A stretch of DNA of 62,495 nucleotides from Gp7-AA6 sp036395755. GTDB lineage: Bacteria > Acidobacteriota > Thermoanaerobaculia > UBA5066 > Gp7-AA6. Within the stretch, counting starts at the first letter, position 1, and every line of letters starts with the position of its first letter. A program made the position numbers and the translations under genes. The stretch covers positions 1 to 62,495 of the forward strand of contig DASWCZ010000080.1 in NCBI GenBank assembly GCA_036395755.1, given 5' to 3'. Below the pieces are notes generated by a model. That model was given only the letters and a program-made list of their open reading frames with translations. It was not told the DNA's origin and did no database searches. This document shows positions 15,992 through 24,766 of this stretch, piece after piece.

Positions 15992-16912
15992 ATGAAAAAA
16001 GCCCTCTTTCTCGCAGCGCTCGTACTCGTCGCAGCCAGACCCGCCTTCGGCGTCGTCAAAGTCGTGTCGAGCATCCAGGACTTCGCTTCGATCGCCGACT
16101 CGGTTGGCGGCAAGAGAGTCGAGACCTTCGCCCTGTCCCGGGGATACCAGGACCCGCACTTCGTCGAGCCGAAGCCGTCCTTCATCTTGAAACTCTCGCG
16201 CGCCGACCTTCTGATCGTCGCGGGTCTCGAGCTCGAGGTGGGTTACTTGCCTCCGTTACTCGACCAGAGCCGTAACGGAAAGATTCGCCCAGGCTCGCCA
16301 GGCTATCTCGATGCCTCGGTGGGGTGCGACATTCTCGAACGGCCTACCGGTGTCGTCACGCGCGCCATGGGCGACGTCCATCCGTTCGGGAATCCTCACT
16401 ACTGGCTCGATCCCTCCAACGGCCGAGTCATCGCTCGGGCGATCGCCGCGAAGCTTTCTGAAATCGATCCGGCAGGCGCATCGGAGTACAAATCCAACCT
16501 CGCCACGTTCGAAACCACTCTCGCGGAGAGGGAAAAGAAGTGGGAAGCCATGCTCGCCCCATACGCCGGCACAGAGGTCGTGACGTACCACAACTCCTGG
16601 CCGAATTTCCTGAAGCGATTCGGACTCAAGGCCGCCGGCTACATCGAACCAAAGCCGGGGATCCCTCCCACGCCGTCGCACACCGTCGAGTTGATTAATC
16701 TGATGGTTGCAAGGAAAGTCCCCGTGATCCTGATGGAGCCTTATTTCGACGAGCGGACCCCGCGTGCCGTGGCGCGAAAGACCGGGGCGACTCTCCTGCG
16801 CTTCATCCCCTCGGTGGGAGGAGTTCCGGAGGCGAAGGATTACATCTCGCTCTTCGAATACGACGTCAAGCTTCTCGCCGACGCGCTCGCGGCAAAGAAG
16901 GCAGGGCGTTGA
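15992..16912 (+). CDS. znuA: metal ABC transporter substrate-binding protein (ZnuA/TroA type)
   Basis: A 306-residue cluster A-I binding protein with a signal peptide of about 20 residues. Metal-ligand contexts are visible: DPHFVEPKPS, NPHYWLDPSN, TYHNSWPNF and EPYFDERTPR. That gives three His and one acidic ligand, as in zinc or manganese receptors. The flexible His-rich loop of many ZnuA proteins is absent. It would deliver zinc or manganese to the permease encoded immediately downstream; the two genes share one base (TGATG). A GGAGG ribosome site precedes the ATG. The metal cannot be settled by reading. Confidence 0.88.
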   Translation: MKKALFLAALVLVAARPAFGVVKVVSSIQDFASIADSVGGKRVETFALSRGYQDPHFVEPKPSFILKLSRADLLIVAGLELEVGYLPPLLDQSRNGKIRPGSPGYLDASVGCDILERPTGVVTRAMGDVHPFGNPHYWLDPSNGRVIARAIAAKLSEIDPAGASEYKSNLATFETTLAEREKKWEAMLAPYAGTEVVTYHNSWPNFLKRFGLKAAGYIEPKPGIPPTPSHTVELINLMVARKVPVILMEPYFDERTPRAVARKTGATLLRFIPSVGGVPEAKDYISLFEYDVKLLADALAAKKAGR

Positions 16913-17751
16913 TGAGCGTTCTGCAGCTGCTGCTGCCTGCCTTCGCCGCGGGCCTGGTCCTGACGGGAATGCTTTCCTATCTCGGCCTGCACGTCGTCGA
17001 ACGGGGGGTCATCTTCGTCGACCTCTCGCTCGCCCAGATCGCCGCGCTGGGGGCCACGATCGGCGTGCTCTTCGGACACGACATCCATTCGACGTCGGCT
17101 TATCTCTTCTCGCTCGGGTTCACCTTTCTCGGTGCCGCCATCTTCGCATTCTCCCGAGTGCATCGAAAGACCCGGATTCCGCAGGAGGCAATCATCGGAA
17201 TCGCGTATGCGGTCGCGGCGGCCTCCGCAATCCTCGCCATGTCGAAGGTGAGCGGCGAGACCGAACACCTGAAAGAGATGCTGGTCGGCAACATCTTGTC
17301 GGTCTCCTGGCCGGAGCTCGCCCGGACGGCGGCTCTCTATGTCGTGATCGGCGTCGTTCACTGGCTGCTCCGGAAGAAGTTCCTGCTCATCTCCCTCGAC
17401 GAGCCGGAGGCGGAGCGACAAGGGCTGTCGATCCGCTTCTGGGACTTCGTTTTCTATGTCACTTTCGGCTTCGTAGTCACGTCGTCCGTGCCGATCGCGG
17501 GAGTTCTTCTCGTCTTCTCGTATCTGATCGTGCCTGCTGTGTCGGCAATGTTCTTTTCGAACCGGCTCGGACCCCGCCTCGCAATCGGCTGGAGCATGGG
17601 CGCGATCGTGACGGCAATTGGCGTCTATTTCTCCTACATCTTCGACCTGCCGACGGGCGCCACGATCGTGACGAGCCTGGGGGCCGCGTTGATCTTTCTC
17701 GCAGGGCTGCGGGGACTCCTTGGAAGAAGAGAGTCGACGGCGGGGACGTAA
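16912..17751 (+). CDS. znuB: metal ABC transporter permease (ZnuB type)
   Basis: A 279-residue permease of the ABC-3 family with about eight membrane helices. Visible pieces include GVIFVDLSLAQIAALGATIG, which is characteristic of ZnuB/MntB, and SVPIAGVLLVFSYLIVPA. It overlaps znuA by one base. The cognate ATPase (znuC), normally between or beside these genes, is not in the window: the next gene is on the other strand. The ATPase must be encoded elsewhere or be shared. The ATG at 16912 is used rather than an in-frame TTG one codon earlier. Confidence 0.88.
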   Translation: MSVLQLLLPAFAAGLVLTGMLSYLGLHVVERGVIFVDLSLAQIAALGATIGVLFGHDIHSTSAYLFSLGFTFLGAAIFAFSRVHRKTRIPQEAIIGIAYAVAAASAILAMSKVSGETEHLKEMLVGNILSVSWPELARTAALYVVIGVVHWLLRKKFLLISLDEPEAERQGLSIRFWDFVFYVTFGFVVTSSVPIAGVLLVFSYLIVPAVSAMFFSNRLGPRLAIGWSMGAIVTAIGVYFSYIFDLPTGATIVTSLGAALIFLAGLRGLLGRRESTAGT

Positions 17752-17772
17752 AGACGCCGCCCCATTCCGTTC

Positions 17773-18924
17773 CTATTCGACGAAGTACTCCTTCCGCGCC
17801 CGCACGACGAGCTCCGGCCGGTCGACCCGTACGTCGATCGAGTGCCAGGTCCGGGGCTTCAGTCCGGCAGGAGGCGTGTACGTCAGGAAGTACTGGCTCT
17901 TCAACTCCGTGAGGATCTGGCGGAAGGTTTCGGACAGCTTGCGGATCGAGCCGATGAAGTACGAGCGCCCTCCGGTGTCTTCCGCGAGCCGGTCGAGAAA
18001 CACCTTGAGGGTGTCGGACTCGCTCGCCCCCTGTGCGACCGAGTAGATCGACACCTCGGAGGCTCGCGCCATCCGGATCACCTGGTCGACCGACAGACGG
18101 CTCCGGTTGTCGTCGCCATCGGTGAACAGGATGACGGCCTTTCGACGCTTCAGCGGGCGCAACCGCTTCAGCGCCATCGCCGTGACGTCGTACAGAGCGG
18201 TCTCCCCGTTCGTCTGCGCCGCATCGATCGCGGCGTGCAGCGGGCCACGCTCTCTTGTGAAGTCGATCGAGCCCACGACAGTCGTCGAGAACGTGATTAA
18301 CCCGACTTCGTCCTCCCGCTTCAGGGCTTCCACGAAGGCGTGCGCCGACCGGCGCGCCTCGTCGATCTTGAGAAGCATCGAGCCGGAGACGTCGAGCACG
18401 AGCACGACCGCCAGAGGAGAATCGGTCGCGTCGAAAGTCTCGATCTTCCGGGGCTGCCCGTCGTCGAGCACGGTGAAGTTCTTCGCGGTGAGTCCAGCAA
18501 TGTAGCGGCCGCGCCGGTCGGTGACGATCGGTGCGATGGTCACCACGTCCGCGCTGGCCCGCGAGCTGAACCCGGCGGAATGCGTCCGAATCCGGGCGGA
18601 CGCGACCTCGCGGCCCCCGCGGCGAAGAGCGGCCGAGATGTCGTGCGCACGGAGCGCGTCTCCCGCCTGCCAGGAGAGCTGCCAGGGAGGCTGCAGGACG
18701 GTTCCCAGCTTGCGGCCGTCGACGAACACGTCGAGCTCGTCACCGGCGACGTAGCCCTCGACCGACGCGACGATCCTCGAGTTTCCCACCGGGATGTCGA
18801 CGGAAGCCGGCGAGACGATCCGAACGCGGGGCCCCTCCCGCGAAAGGTCCTCTCCCCGCGCGCTGCCCCTGAGCGCAACGGAGAGAGTGACGAGACCGGC
18901 CGCGAAGAGCCGGGAGGCGGTCAC
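17773..18924 (-). CDS. exported VWFA-domain protein (TIGR03436-like)
   Basis: A 383-residue protein with an N-terminal signal sequence. A short N-terminal beta domain covers about 30-125. A von Willebrand factor A domain follows, with MIDAS motif DVSGSM and the later acidic site FTDGDD. The pattern (TAKNFTVLDDGQPRKIETF before the A domain, SQYFLTYTPP after it) matches the VWFA-related family common in Acidobacteriota. It likely binds a partner protein or Mg2+/Ca2+-dependent ligand in the periplasm or on the surface. Its ATG lies inside the stop of the preceding 1171-residue gene, so the two are coupled. Confidence 0.85.
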   Translation of the reverse strand: MTASRLFAAGLVTLSVALRGSARGEDLSREGPRVRIVSPASVDIPVGNSRIVASVEGYVAGDELDVFVDGRKLGTVLQPPWQLSWQAGDALRAHDISAALRRGGREVASARIRTHSAGFSSRASADVVTIAPIVTDRRGRYIAGLTAKNFTVLDDGQPRKIETFDATDSPLAVVLVLDVSGSMLLKIDEARRSAHAFVEALKREDEVGLITFSTTVVGSIDFTRERGPLHAAIDAAQTNGETALYDVTAMALKRLRPLKRRKAVILFTDGDDNRSRLSVDQVIRMARASEVSIYSVAQGASESDTLKVFLDRLAEDTGGRSYFIGSIRKLSETFRQILTELKSQYFLTYTPPAGLKPRTWHSIDVRVDRPELVVRARKEYFVE

Positions 18925-21900
18925 TGCCTTTTTTCGAGCGGATCGGCGTTCTGGTCACGAACGAGGCGGCCCGTCCTCAACGCTCTCTCCAGGTGCAAGT
19001 CGAGCTCCCGCGCATCGAAGCCCTGAGCTCTTCGAACGAGCGATCTCCAGTCGAAGGCAAAAGCCATCTTCACGTCGGCCAGCATTTTATCGACCGCCTC
19101 CGGGAGGACCGCCGGCAGGACGGCGACCGGGAGCCCCGCCTCCGACACCGCGCGCACCGCCGCGATCTTCAAATCGTAGAGCCGGTCGCTGAAGAGCTGC
19201 GGAGTCCGGTAGTCGGCAAGTCTCTCGTAGGAAGGGAGATCCAGGTCCGTCAGACGGAGACGACCTGCGTATGCGACCGCCTGGGGACCGAATTCGGCGA
19301 GCCTCTCGCGCGCCCCCGCCTCTCCGAACTTCTCCCGGAGCCGGAGGAGCGCCGCTTTCGCGTCCCGCGCCGCGCCGGACGCGGACGACGTCGCGCTGCC
19401 GAGAGCGATTCGCCTCCCGATCCGATAGAGGTCGGTCGGCGAGAGCTCCCCCGCCAGCGCTTCTCCGGAAGCTTCTCCCGGCCCGAGCTTCGCGAGGCGC
19501 GCAAGACGCGAACGGGGAACGAGATCCCGCGCGAGGTCCCGCCACGACCGGAACCGCTCACGCTCGTCCTTCTGCGCGAGGGTGACCGCGAGCTCTTCCG
19601 CCGCGCGGCAGGCCGCCGCGACGAACGCCATCGCATCGTCGTCGAGCCGGGCCGGCGACATCCGGCGGACCGGCCCGACGAGGCCCGAGCGGATCTGCTC
19701 GTTCCCGATGAAGGCCCCGGGGTTGTACGAGATCTGCTCGGCGTGCAGGAGGCCGAGGACGTCGGGGAGACCGAAGACGGAACCGCTCACCCGGGAGCCC
19801 CCGCCCGACTCTCTCGGTGCGAGCGTGGTCGGACCGAAGGGCGAGACGAGGACCTTGCCTCCCTTTTCGACGCGTCGGAACGAGTGGCGCCGCACGAAGT
19901 CGGGGTCCTGGTAGTACAGGTCCTCGGGATCCCCCGCGGAGATCGCGTACACGTGGCCGAGCATCGCCTCGAGCGCGCGCCCGGCTGCCACGGCGTCGAG
20001 AGCGCGCACGTCTTTCGGAAGTGCTCCCGCCGCGCCGTCCGGAACGCGGAGCGCGTCCGCGACGAATTCGCGCGCCGCCCCTTCCTCTTCGCTCGGCCGA
20101 CGATCGGGCGGCGCCGAATCCGGGGATTGGGCGACCTGCAGCCGGGTCGCGAGATCCGCGATTGCCTTTCGCGCGGCGTTCGCGTCACCTTTCGCAGTCG
20201 CCGCGAGGAGCTCGCGTGCTCGACGGATCTCTTCGACGTCTTCGAGGGAGACGATGCGCTGCCTTTCCCGGAACTCCCGCCGCCGGAAGAGCTCGTCCGT
20301 CGCGGGATCGAAGAGGTATCGCCCGCCGCGCCACTCGACGCGGGCAGGGGCGAGAGGACCGACGAGGGCCCGTGCGAGCAGCTCGTCCGCCGTAGCGCTC
20401 TCCTCGGGAATCTCGAGCCGGAGGGGCGCCGGAACCCGCCTGTGTGAAACGCTCTCGATCGCCAGGGCCTCCTCGATCCACTGCTCCGCCCGCTCCTCGG
20501 TGTCTGCGAGCCGTCGCCGCTCCTCGACGATCCGGGCCGGCATCGGGCCGATGAACTCGTCGTCGGCTGCGCAGATCGGTTCGAGGAGCCATCGAACGGC
20601 TTCCGCCTGTCCGGCTCGCCCGGCGGACCCGTGCGCGCGAAGAGTCGAGCGATACGCCTCCTCGCGGCGCGCGTTCTCCGCCCGGCGAGCGTCGATCGAG
20701 CGGCGCTCGGCCGCGCGCAACGCCGGGAGCAGCCGATCCGAAAGCCACGCGAGGAGGTCTCTCGCTCCCTCCGCAGGGCCGACCGATTCCTCCGCGAAGA
20801 GAGGCAGGTCGAGATATGCGGAAAAGAGGTCCCGGATCTCGGCGGGCGCGAGGGCGTTCGACCTCGCGAGCTGCGCGAGGATCTCTGCACCCGTCTGGAA
20901 GAGGCCGCAGGCGACTTCCGATGCGCGCGAGTCCCTGCGGCGGTCGAGGCGATCCAGAGCAAACAGGTAGCGTCGCGCCAGTGCGGGGTCGACGGGAACG
21001 TCCTGCAGCACCGCGTACGCCGGAAAGAATCGGTCGACCCCTCGCAGGAGAAGAGCGACGAGGCCGGGCTCCTGGAGGTCGGGGCGGATCTCGATCAGGC
21101 TCGAGACGAAGAGAAAACGCCGCCCGGCCGTCGGCCCGCCCTGCCTTCCCGGCTCCGCGCGAAAGAGCCGCGCCAGGACGTCCCCGGTTTGCGCGGGAAG
21201 CCGGCGGCCGGGCGCCACGATTTCCTGGAGCTCGGCCTCGCTCCGCGGAAAGGTCTCTCCGTCCAGGTCGGCTCCGGAGAGCGCCAGGTCGCCCTCCGCG
21301 GAAAGGCGCAGGAACCGGGCGAGGTGCCCGAAGTCGTCGGGATCCCGGCGCGCGAGCGCGATACCCTCTCCCGCCTTCTCGATCGAGCGATACAGCCGCC
21401 GGAAACGCTCGAGCGACCTCGGCCCGAAGCCTTCGGGAGAGAGCACCAGGGCGCGCGCGACCGCGTCGGGAAGCTGCTGCAGGACATCGACGACGTACGC
21501 GCCCATCCCCGAGTCTTTCTCGTAGAGCGCCAAGAGGAAGCGGCCCGGCTCCGAGGGAGAAACCCCGAAGACGTCCGCCCAGATCGGATCCGCCTCGCGG
21601 CCGCCGGGCAGCTCGAACCGTCCGGCGTGGAGCGAGATCGCTTCGGGAAAGCGGGCGAAGGGTTCGAGCGCTCTCTCGTAGAGGACTCGCAGGGCGGCCA
21701 CGCTCCCTCCGCCGCCGCCGGCGACCGCCCCGATCTGTTCGAGCGTCTCCGCGTCCAGGGAGTCGACGGCGGAGAGCATGCGGGAAGCCTTGACGTTCTT
21801 GACGAAGTACAGAAACGCGTCGCCCGCGGTCAGGTTGGGCTCGCGCAGGATCTGCCGCCATGCCGGGAGGCCGAACGGCAGCGGAGCCGGCTCGTCGCGA

Positions 21901-22436
21901 GGGGCCACGACGACCTCTTCCCCGGCGCGGAGCCTCGAGAGAAAGACAGTGATCGGAATTCCGATCGCTTCGAAGAACCGGCGGCGGGACAGCGACTCGC
22001 GGTCGTTTCGGCTCTCCGTCGTCCACGAACCGGGCGCTCCCTCCACTTTCATTCCGAGCCACGCCAGGGCGCGCCGGATGTTCTTCTCGCCGTCCTTCGA
22101 GGACGCGGAAAAAACGGCGCTCGCGCCGAACTCGCGCCGCCACAGCACGAGATCTTCCGAGAACTCGACGACCGCCCTGCGGCCTTCGACCTCGGGCCAG
22201 CCCGCCTGTGCCTCTCCTTCGAAGAGCAGGACTTCGTGGACGTCCCGGAGGAACGTGGCCGGCGGACGCCCGGGGTCAAGCCGGAGAAGGCGACGGACCG
22301 ACGCCGGGCCGCCCGGGACGTTCACGGGCTCCTCGGCTGCGATCGCAGCGGCGCTCCGAGAAACTGCGGCGAGAAAGAGGAAGGAGAAGCGAGCCGACGT
22401 CGAGCGGCGCCGGCCCGTCATCGAACGGGGGCGCAT
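18921..22436 (-). CDS. very large exported protein of unknown function, 1171 aa
   Basis: I do not recognise a family. The N-terminus (STSARFSFLFLAAVSRSAAAIA) can act as a signal peptide. The rest is soluble and rich in Leu, Arg, Glu and Ala, mostly helical in appearance, with no cysteine clusters and no repeated motif that I can see. Segments such as FLRDVHEVLLFEGEAQAGW and LYYQDPDFVRRHSF are distinctive and could seed a search. The stop overlaps the ATG of the VWFA gene by four bases. ATG 22436 and ATG 22421 are both possible; upstream codons run into the Nramp gene. The length and coupling suggest a dedicated partner of the VWFA protein. Confidence 0.8.
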   Translation of the reverse strand: MRPRSMTGRRRSTSARFSFLFLAAVSRSAAAIAAEEPVNVPGGPASVRRLLRLDPGRPPATFLRDVHEVLLFEGEAQAGWPEVEGRRAVVEFSEDLVLWRREFGASAVFSASSKDGEKNIRRALAWLGMKVEGAPGSWTTESRNDRESLSRRRFFEAIGIPITVFLSRLRAGEEVVVAPRDEPAPLPFGLPAWRQILREPNLTAGDAFLYFVKNVKASRMLSAVDSLDAETLEQIGAVAGGGGGSVAALRVLYERALEPFARFPEAISLHAGRFELPGGREADPIWADVFGVSPSEPGRFLLALYEKDSGMGAYVVDVLQQLPDAVARALVLSPEGFGPRSLERFRRLYRSIEKAGEGIALARRDPDDFGHLARFLRLSAEGDLALSGADLDGETFPRSEAELQEIVAPGRRLPAQTGDVLARLFRAEPGRQGGPTAGRRFLFVSSLIEIRPDLQEPGLVALLLRGVDRFFPAYAVLQDVPVDPALARRYLFALDRLDRRRDSRASEVACGLFQTGAEILAQLARSNALAPAEIRDLFSAYLDLPLFAEESVGPAEGARDLLAWLSDRLLPALRAAERRSIDARRAENARREEAYRSTLRAHGSAGRAGQAEAVRWLLEPICAADDEFIGPMPARIVEERRRLADTEERAEQWIEEALAIESVSHRRVPAPLRLEIPEESATADELLARALVGPLAPARVEWRGGRYLFDPATDELFRRREFRERQRIVSLEDVEEIRRARELLAATAKGDANAARKAIADLATRLQVAQSPDSAPPDRRPSEEEGAAREFVADALRVPDGAAGALPKDVRALDAVAAGRALEAMLGHVYAISAGDPEDLYYQDPDFVRRHSFRRVEKGGKVLVSPFGPTTLAPRESGGGSRVSGSVFGLPDVLGLLHAEQISYNPGAFIGNEQIRSGLVGPVRRMSPARLDDDAMAFVAAACRAAEELAVTLAQKDERERFRSWRDLARDLVPRSRLARLAKLGPGEASGEALAGELSPTDLYRIGRRIALGSATSSASGAARDAKAALLRLREKFGEAGARERLAEFGPQAVAYAGRLRLTDLDLPSYERLADYRTPQLFSDRLYDLKIAAVRAVSEAGLPVAVLPAVLPEAVDKMLADVKMAFAFDWRSLVRRAQGFDARELDLHLERALRTGRLVRDQNADPLEKRQ

Positions 22437-22507
22437 CGAGGCTCGGGGCCGGAAATCACCGCGGGATTCTAACGGGGAACACGCGGGATCGCCCGGACGG
22501 CGGACGA

Positions 22508-23800
22508 TCAGAACACGAACATGCCGACCGCGGCCGCGAACATGACGAGCGTCACGAGGGACACGACTGCGAGACCGAGCCCGGAGCTGGGTTGTCCTTT
22601 CATCAGGTTGCGGTCGCCGGCGACGAGCAGAACTCCGATCAACAGGAACGGGGCGAGCAACCCGTTCACGATCGCCGTCCAGTAAAGTGCCTTGACTGGA
22701 TTGACGTCCGCGAAGTCGAGCGCGATGCCCACGACCGTCGACAGGACGACGACTCCGTAGAAGTAACGCGCGTTCTTCAGCTTCTGGTCGAGACCCTGCT
22801 TCCATCCGAAGGTCTCGGCGAAAGCGTACGCCGCCGAGCCGCCGAGGGTCGGGATCGCCAGGAGGCCGACGCCCACGATTCCCAGCGTGTAGAGGGTCTC
22901 CGCGAAACGCCCGGCGATGGGGCGCAGCGCCTCCGCCACCTGGCGCGACGTCTCGAGCTTCGTGAGTCCATGCGCGTGGAGCGTCAGGGCCGTGGTCAGG
23001 ATGATGAAGAACATAACGAGATTGGAGAAGAACGTGCCGACGCCGACGTCGAGCTTGCGGTCCGTGATCTCACGGGACGTCGCGCCGAACCGGCGGACGA
23101 GCATCCGACGGCCCAGAGCTTTCTCTTCCTCGACCTCCTGCGAGGCCTGCCAGAAAAAGAGATATGGAGAGATCGTTGTCCCCAGGATCGCCACGAGCGC
23201 GGCCCAGGCCTCCCGACCGCGGGGCCAGGAGGGCACGAACGCGTCCTGGACGACGGAAGACCAGGCCGGACGCACGTCGATCGCCGCCGCGACGTAGGCC
23301 AGAAGGACGAGGGCGAGCCACTTCAAGACCGTCGCGATCTGGTGATACCGGAACCGGATGATCGCCCAGGCGATCCCGACGCCGAACAGAACGACGAAGA
23401 AATGCGAGTTCCAGCCGGTCAGCATCTCCGCCGCGTCCGCCATCCCCGCCAGGTCGGCGCCGATGTTGATCGTGTTGGCGACGAGAAGCGCGAGCGCCGC
23501 GGCGACGAGAACCGGCCGCGGGAACTTTTTCCGCAGCGCGCCCGCGAGCCCGCGCCCCGTCACCATGCCGATTCGGGCGCACATCATCTGAACCGCGGCC
23601 ATCAACGGCCAGGTCAGAGCTGCCGTCCAGAGGAACGTGGTTCCGAGGCGAGCGCCGACGACCGAGTACGTCGCGATCCCCGAAGGATCGTCGTCCGCGG
23701 CGCCCGTGATCACTCCCGGCCCGAGAACCGAGAGGAAGCGTCGAACGAAGCCGGGACGGGACCGGCTTTCGGGCTCTCCCGAGGGAGCAGGCTCCTTCAC
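22508..23800 (-). CDS. Nramp-family divalent metal transporter, non-canonical metal site
   Basis: A 430-residue Nramp protein with about 11 membrane helices. Helix 1 reads GVITGAADDDPSGIATYS, where classical members have DPGN. Helix 6 has TISPYLFFWQASQE, where classical members have the MPH motif. Both changes fall at the metal-binding residues. They resemble the large Nramp-related branch, one characterised member of which transports Mg2+ and Mn2+. Selectivity here is therefore uncertain. The ATG overlaps the ribF stop (ATGA), so it is coupled to the ribF-rimO-vapC chain. Confidence 0.85.
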   Translation of the reverse strand: MKEPAPSGEPESRSRPGFVRRFLSVLGPGVITGAADDDPSGIATYSVVGARLGTTFLWTAALTWPLMAAVQMMCARIGMVTGRGLAGALRKKFPRPVLVAAALALLVANTINIGADLAGMADAAEMLTGWNSHFFVVLFGVGIAWAIIRFRYHQIATVLKWLALVLLAYVAAAIDVRPAWSSVVQDAFVPSWPRGREAWAALVAILGTTISPYLFFWQASQEVEEEKALGRRMLVRRFGATSREITDRKLDVGVGTFFSNLVMFFIILTTALTLHAHGLTKLETSRQVAEALRPIAGRFAETLYTLGIVGVGLLAIPTLGGSAAYAFAETFGWKQGLDQKLKNARYFYGVVVLSTVVGIALDFADVNPVKALYWTAIVNGLLAPFLLIGVLLVAGDRNLMKGQPSSGLGLAVVSLVTLVMFAAAVGMFVF

Positions 23801-24747
23801 TTCCGCTCGCGCGCGAAGTAATCGCGCGTCGCCTGGATGTCCCGGCCGATCTGCTCGGACAGGTCCGTCACGGATGGGAACTTCCTCTCTTCGCGAAGCC
23901 GGCCGAAGAAGAACAGCCGGACCCTCTCGCCGTAAACGTTCGCGGAAAAGTCGAGGACGTACGTCTCGATGGTCGTCGCGTAGTCTTCATACACGGTCGG
24001 CCGTCGCCCGATGTTCGTGACGCAATCGAAGCGCTTTCCGAACGACCGGATGTGGATCTGCGTGACGTAGACCCCGTCGGCGGGATGGAGCTCGTTCTCC
24101 GGCTCGAGATTGATGGTCGGATAGCCGATCTTCCGCCCGACCTTGTCGCCCTTGGCGACCAGCCCGTCCAGTTCGTATTCGCGCCCGAGCATCGCGTTGG
24201 CGCGCTCGATCTCCCCGCGCGCGATCGCCGTCCGGATCCGGGTCGAGGAGACCGGCTCCCCCTCGAAGAAGACCTCCTCGACCCCGGAGGCGACGAAGCC
24301 GCACTCCGGGCCCATCCGCGTCAGGAGCGCGAGGTCTCCACGCTTGCCCCGTCCGAAGGCGAAGTGGCTGCCGAGAAATAGCTCCGACACGGCCAGCCGC
24401 TCCTGGAGCACCGACCGGACGAACTCCTCCGGCTCGATCAGAGAGAAGTCCCGCGTGAACGGGATCACGAGGAGGTTCGCAACGCCGAGCGCCTCGATCG
24501 CCTCCTCCTTCTGGTGGAGCGTCTGGAGACGCCTCGGCGCGCGGTCGGGACGAAGGACCGAGAGAGGGTGCGGCTCGAACGTGATCGCGATCGAGGGGCG
24601 GCCGGTCTCCCGGGCGCGGGCGACGACGGCTTCCAGGATGCGCCGGTGACCGAGATGAACTCCGTCGAAGTTTCCGATCGTGGCGATGCCGCCGCGGGGA
24701 AGGTCCGTCTCCCGGAGCGGGTCGCGGACGACGTGCAGGGCCGTCAT
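23797..24747 (-). CDS. ribF: bifunctional riboflavin kinase / FAD synthetase
   Basis: A 316-residue RibF of normal length. The N-terminal FAD synthetase (nucleotidyltransferase) domain has GNFDGVHLGHRRIL and the later SSTRIR motif. The C-terminal riboflavin kinase domain has GYPTINL (the PTxN motif) and DGVYVT. It converts riboflavin to FMN and then FAD in the cytoplasm, using ATP. No FMN riboswitch is visible upstream; the gap to rimO is only 19 bases. It is transcribed after rimO and before the Nramp gene, which it overlaps. Confidence 0.95.
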   Translation of the reverse strand: MTALHVVRDPLRETDLPRGGIATIGNFDGVHLGHRRILEAVVARARETGRPSIAITFEPHPLSVLRPDRAPRRLQTLHQKEEAIEALGVANLLVIPFTRDFSLIEPEEFVRSVLQERLAVSELFLGSHFAFGRGKRGDLALLTRMGPECGFVASGVEEVFFEGEPVSSTRIRTAIARGEIERANAMLGREYELDGLVAKGDKVGRKIGYPTINLEPENELHPADGVYVTQIHIRSFGKRFDCVTNIGRRPTVYEDYATTIETYVLDFSANVYGERVRLFFFGRLREERKFPSVTDLSEQIGRDIQATRDYFARERK

Positions 24748-24766
24748 CGCCGAGGGACCGTCCGGT

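Noticed and set aside
20631..22472. A 613-codon frame antisense to the 1171-residue gene
   Set aside because: Composition is Arg/Glu/Gly-biased and domain-free. The minus-strand frame has a signal peptide, continuous coding over 3.5 kb and a four-base coupling to the VWFA gene.
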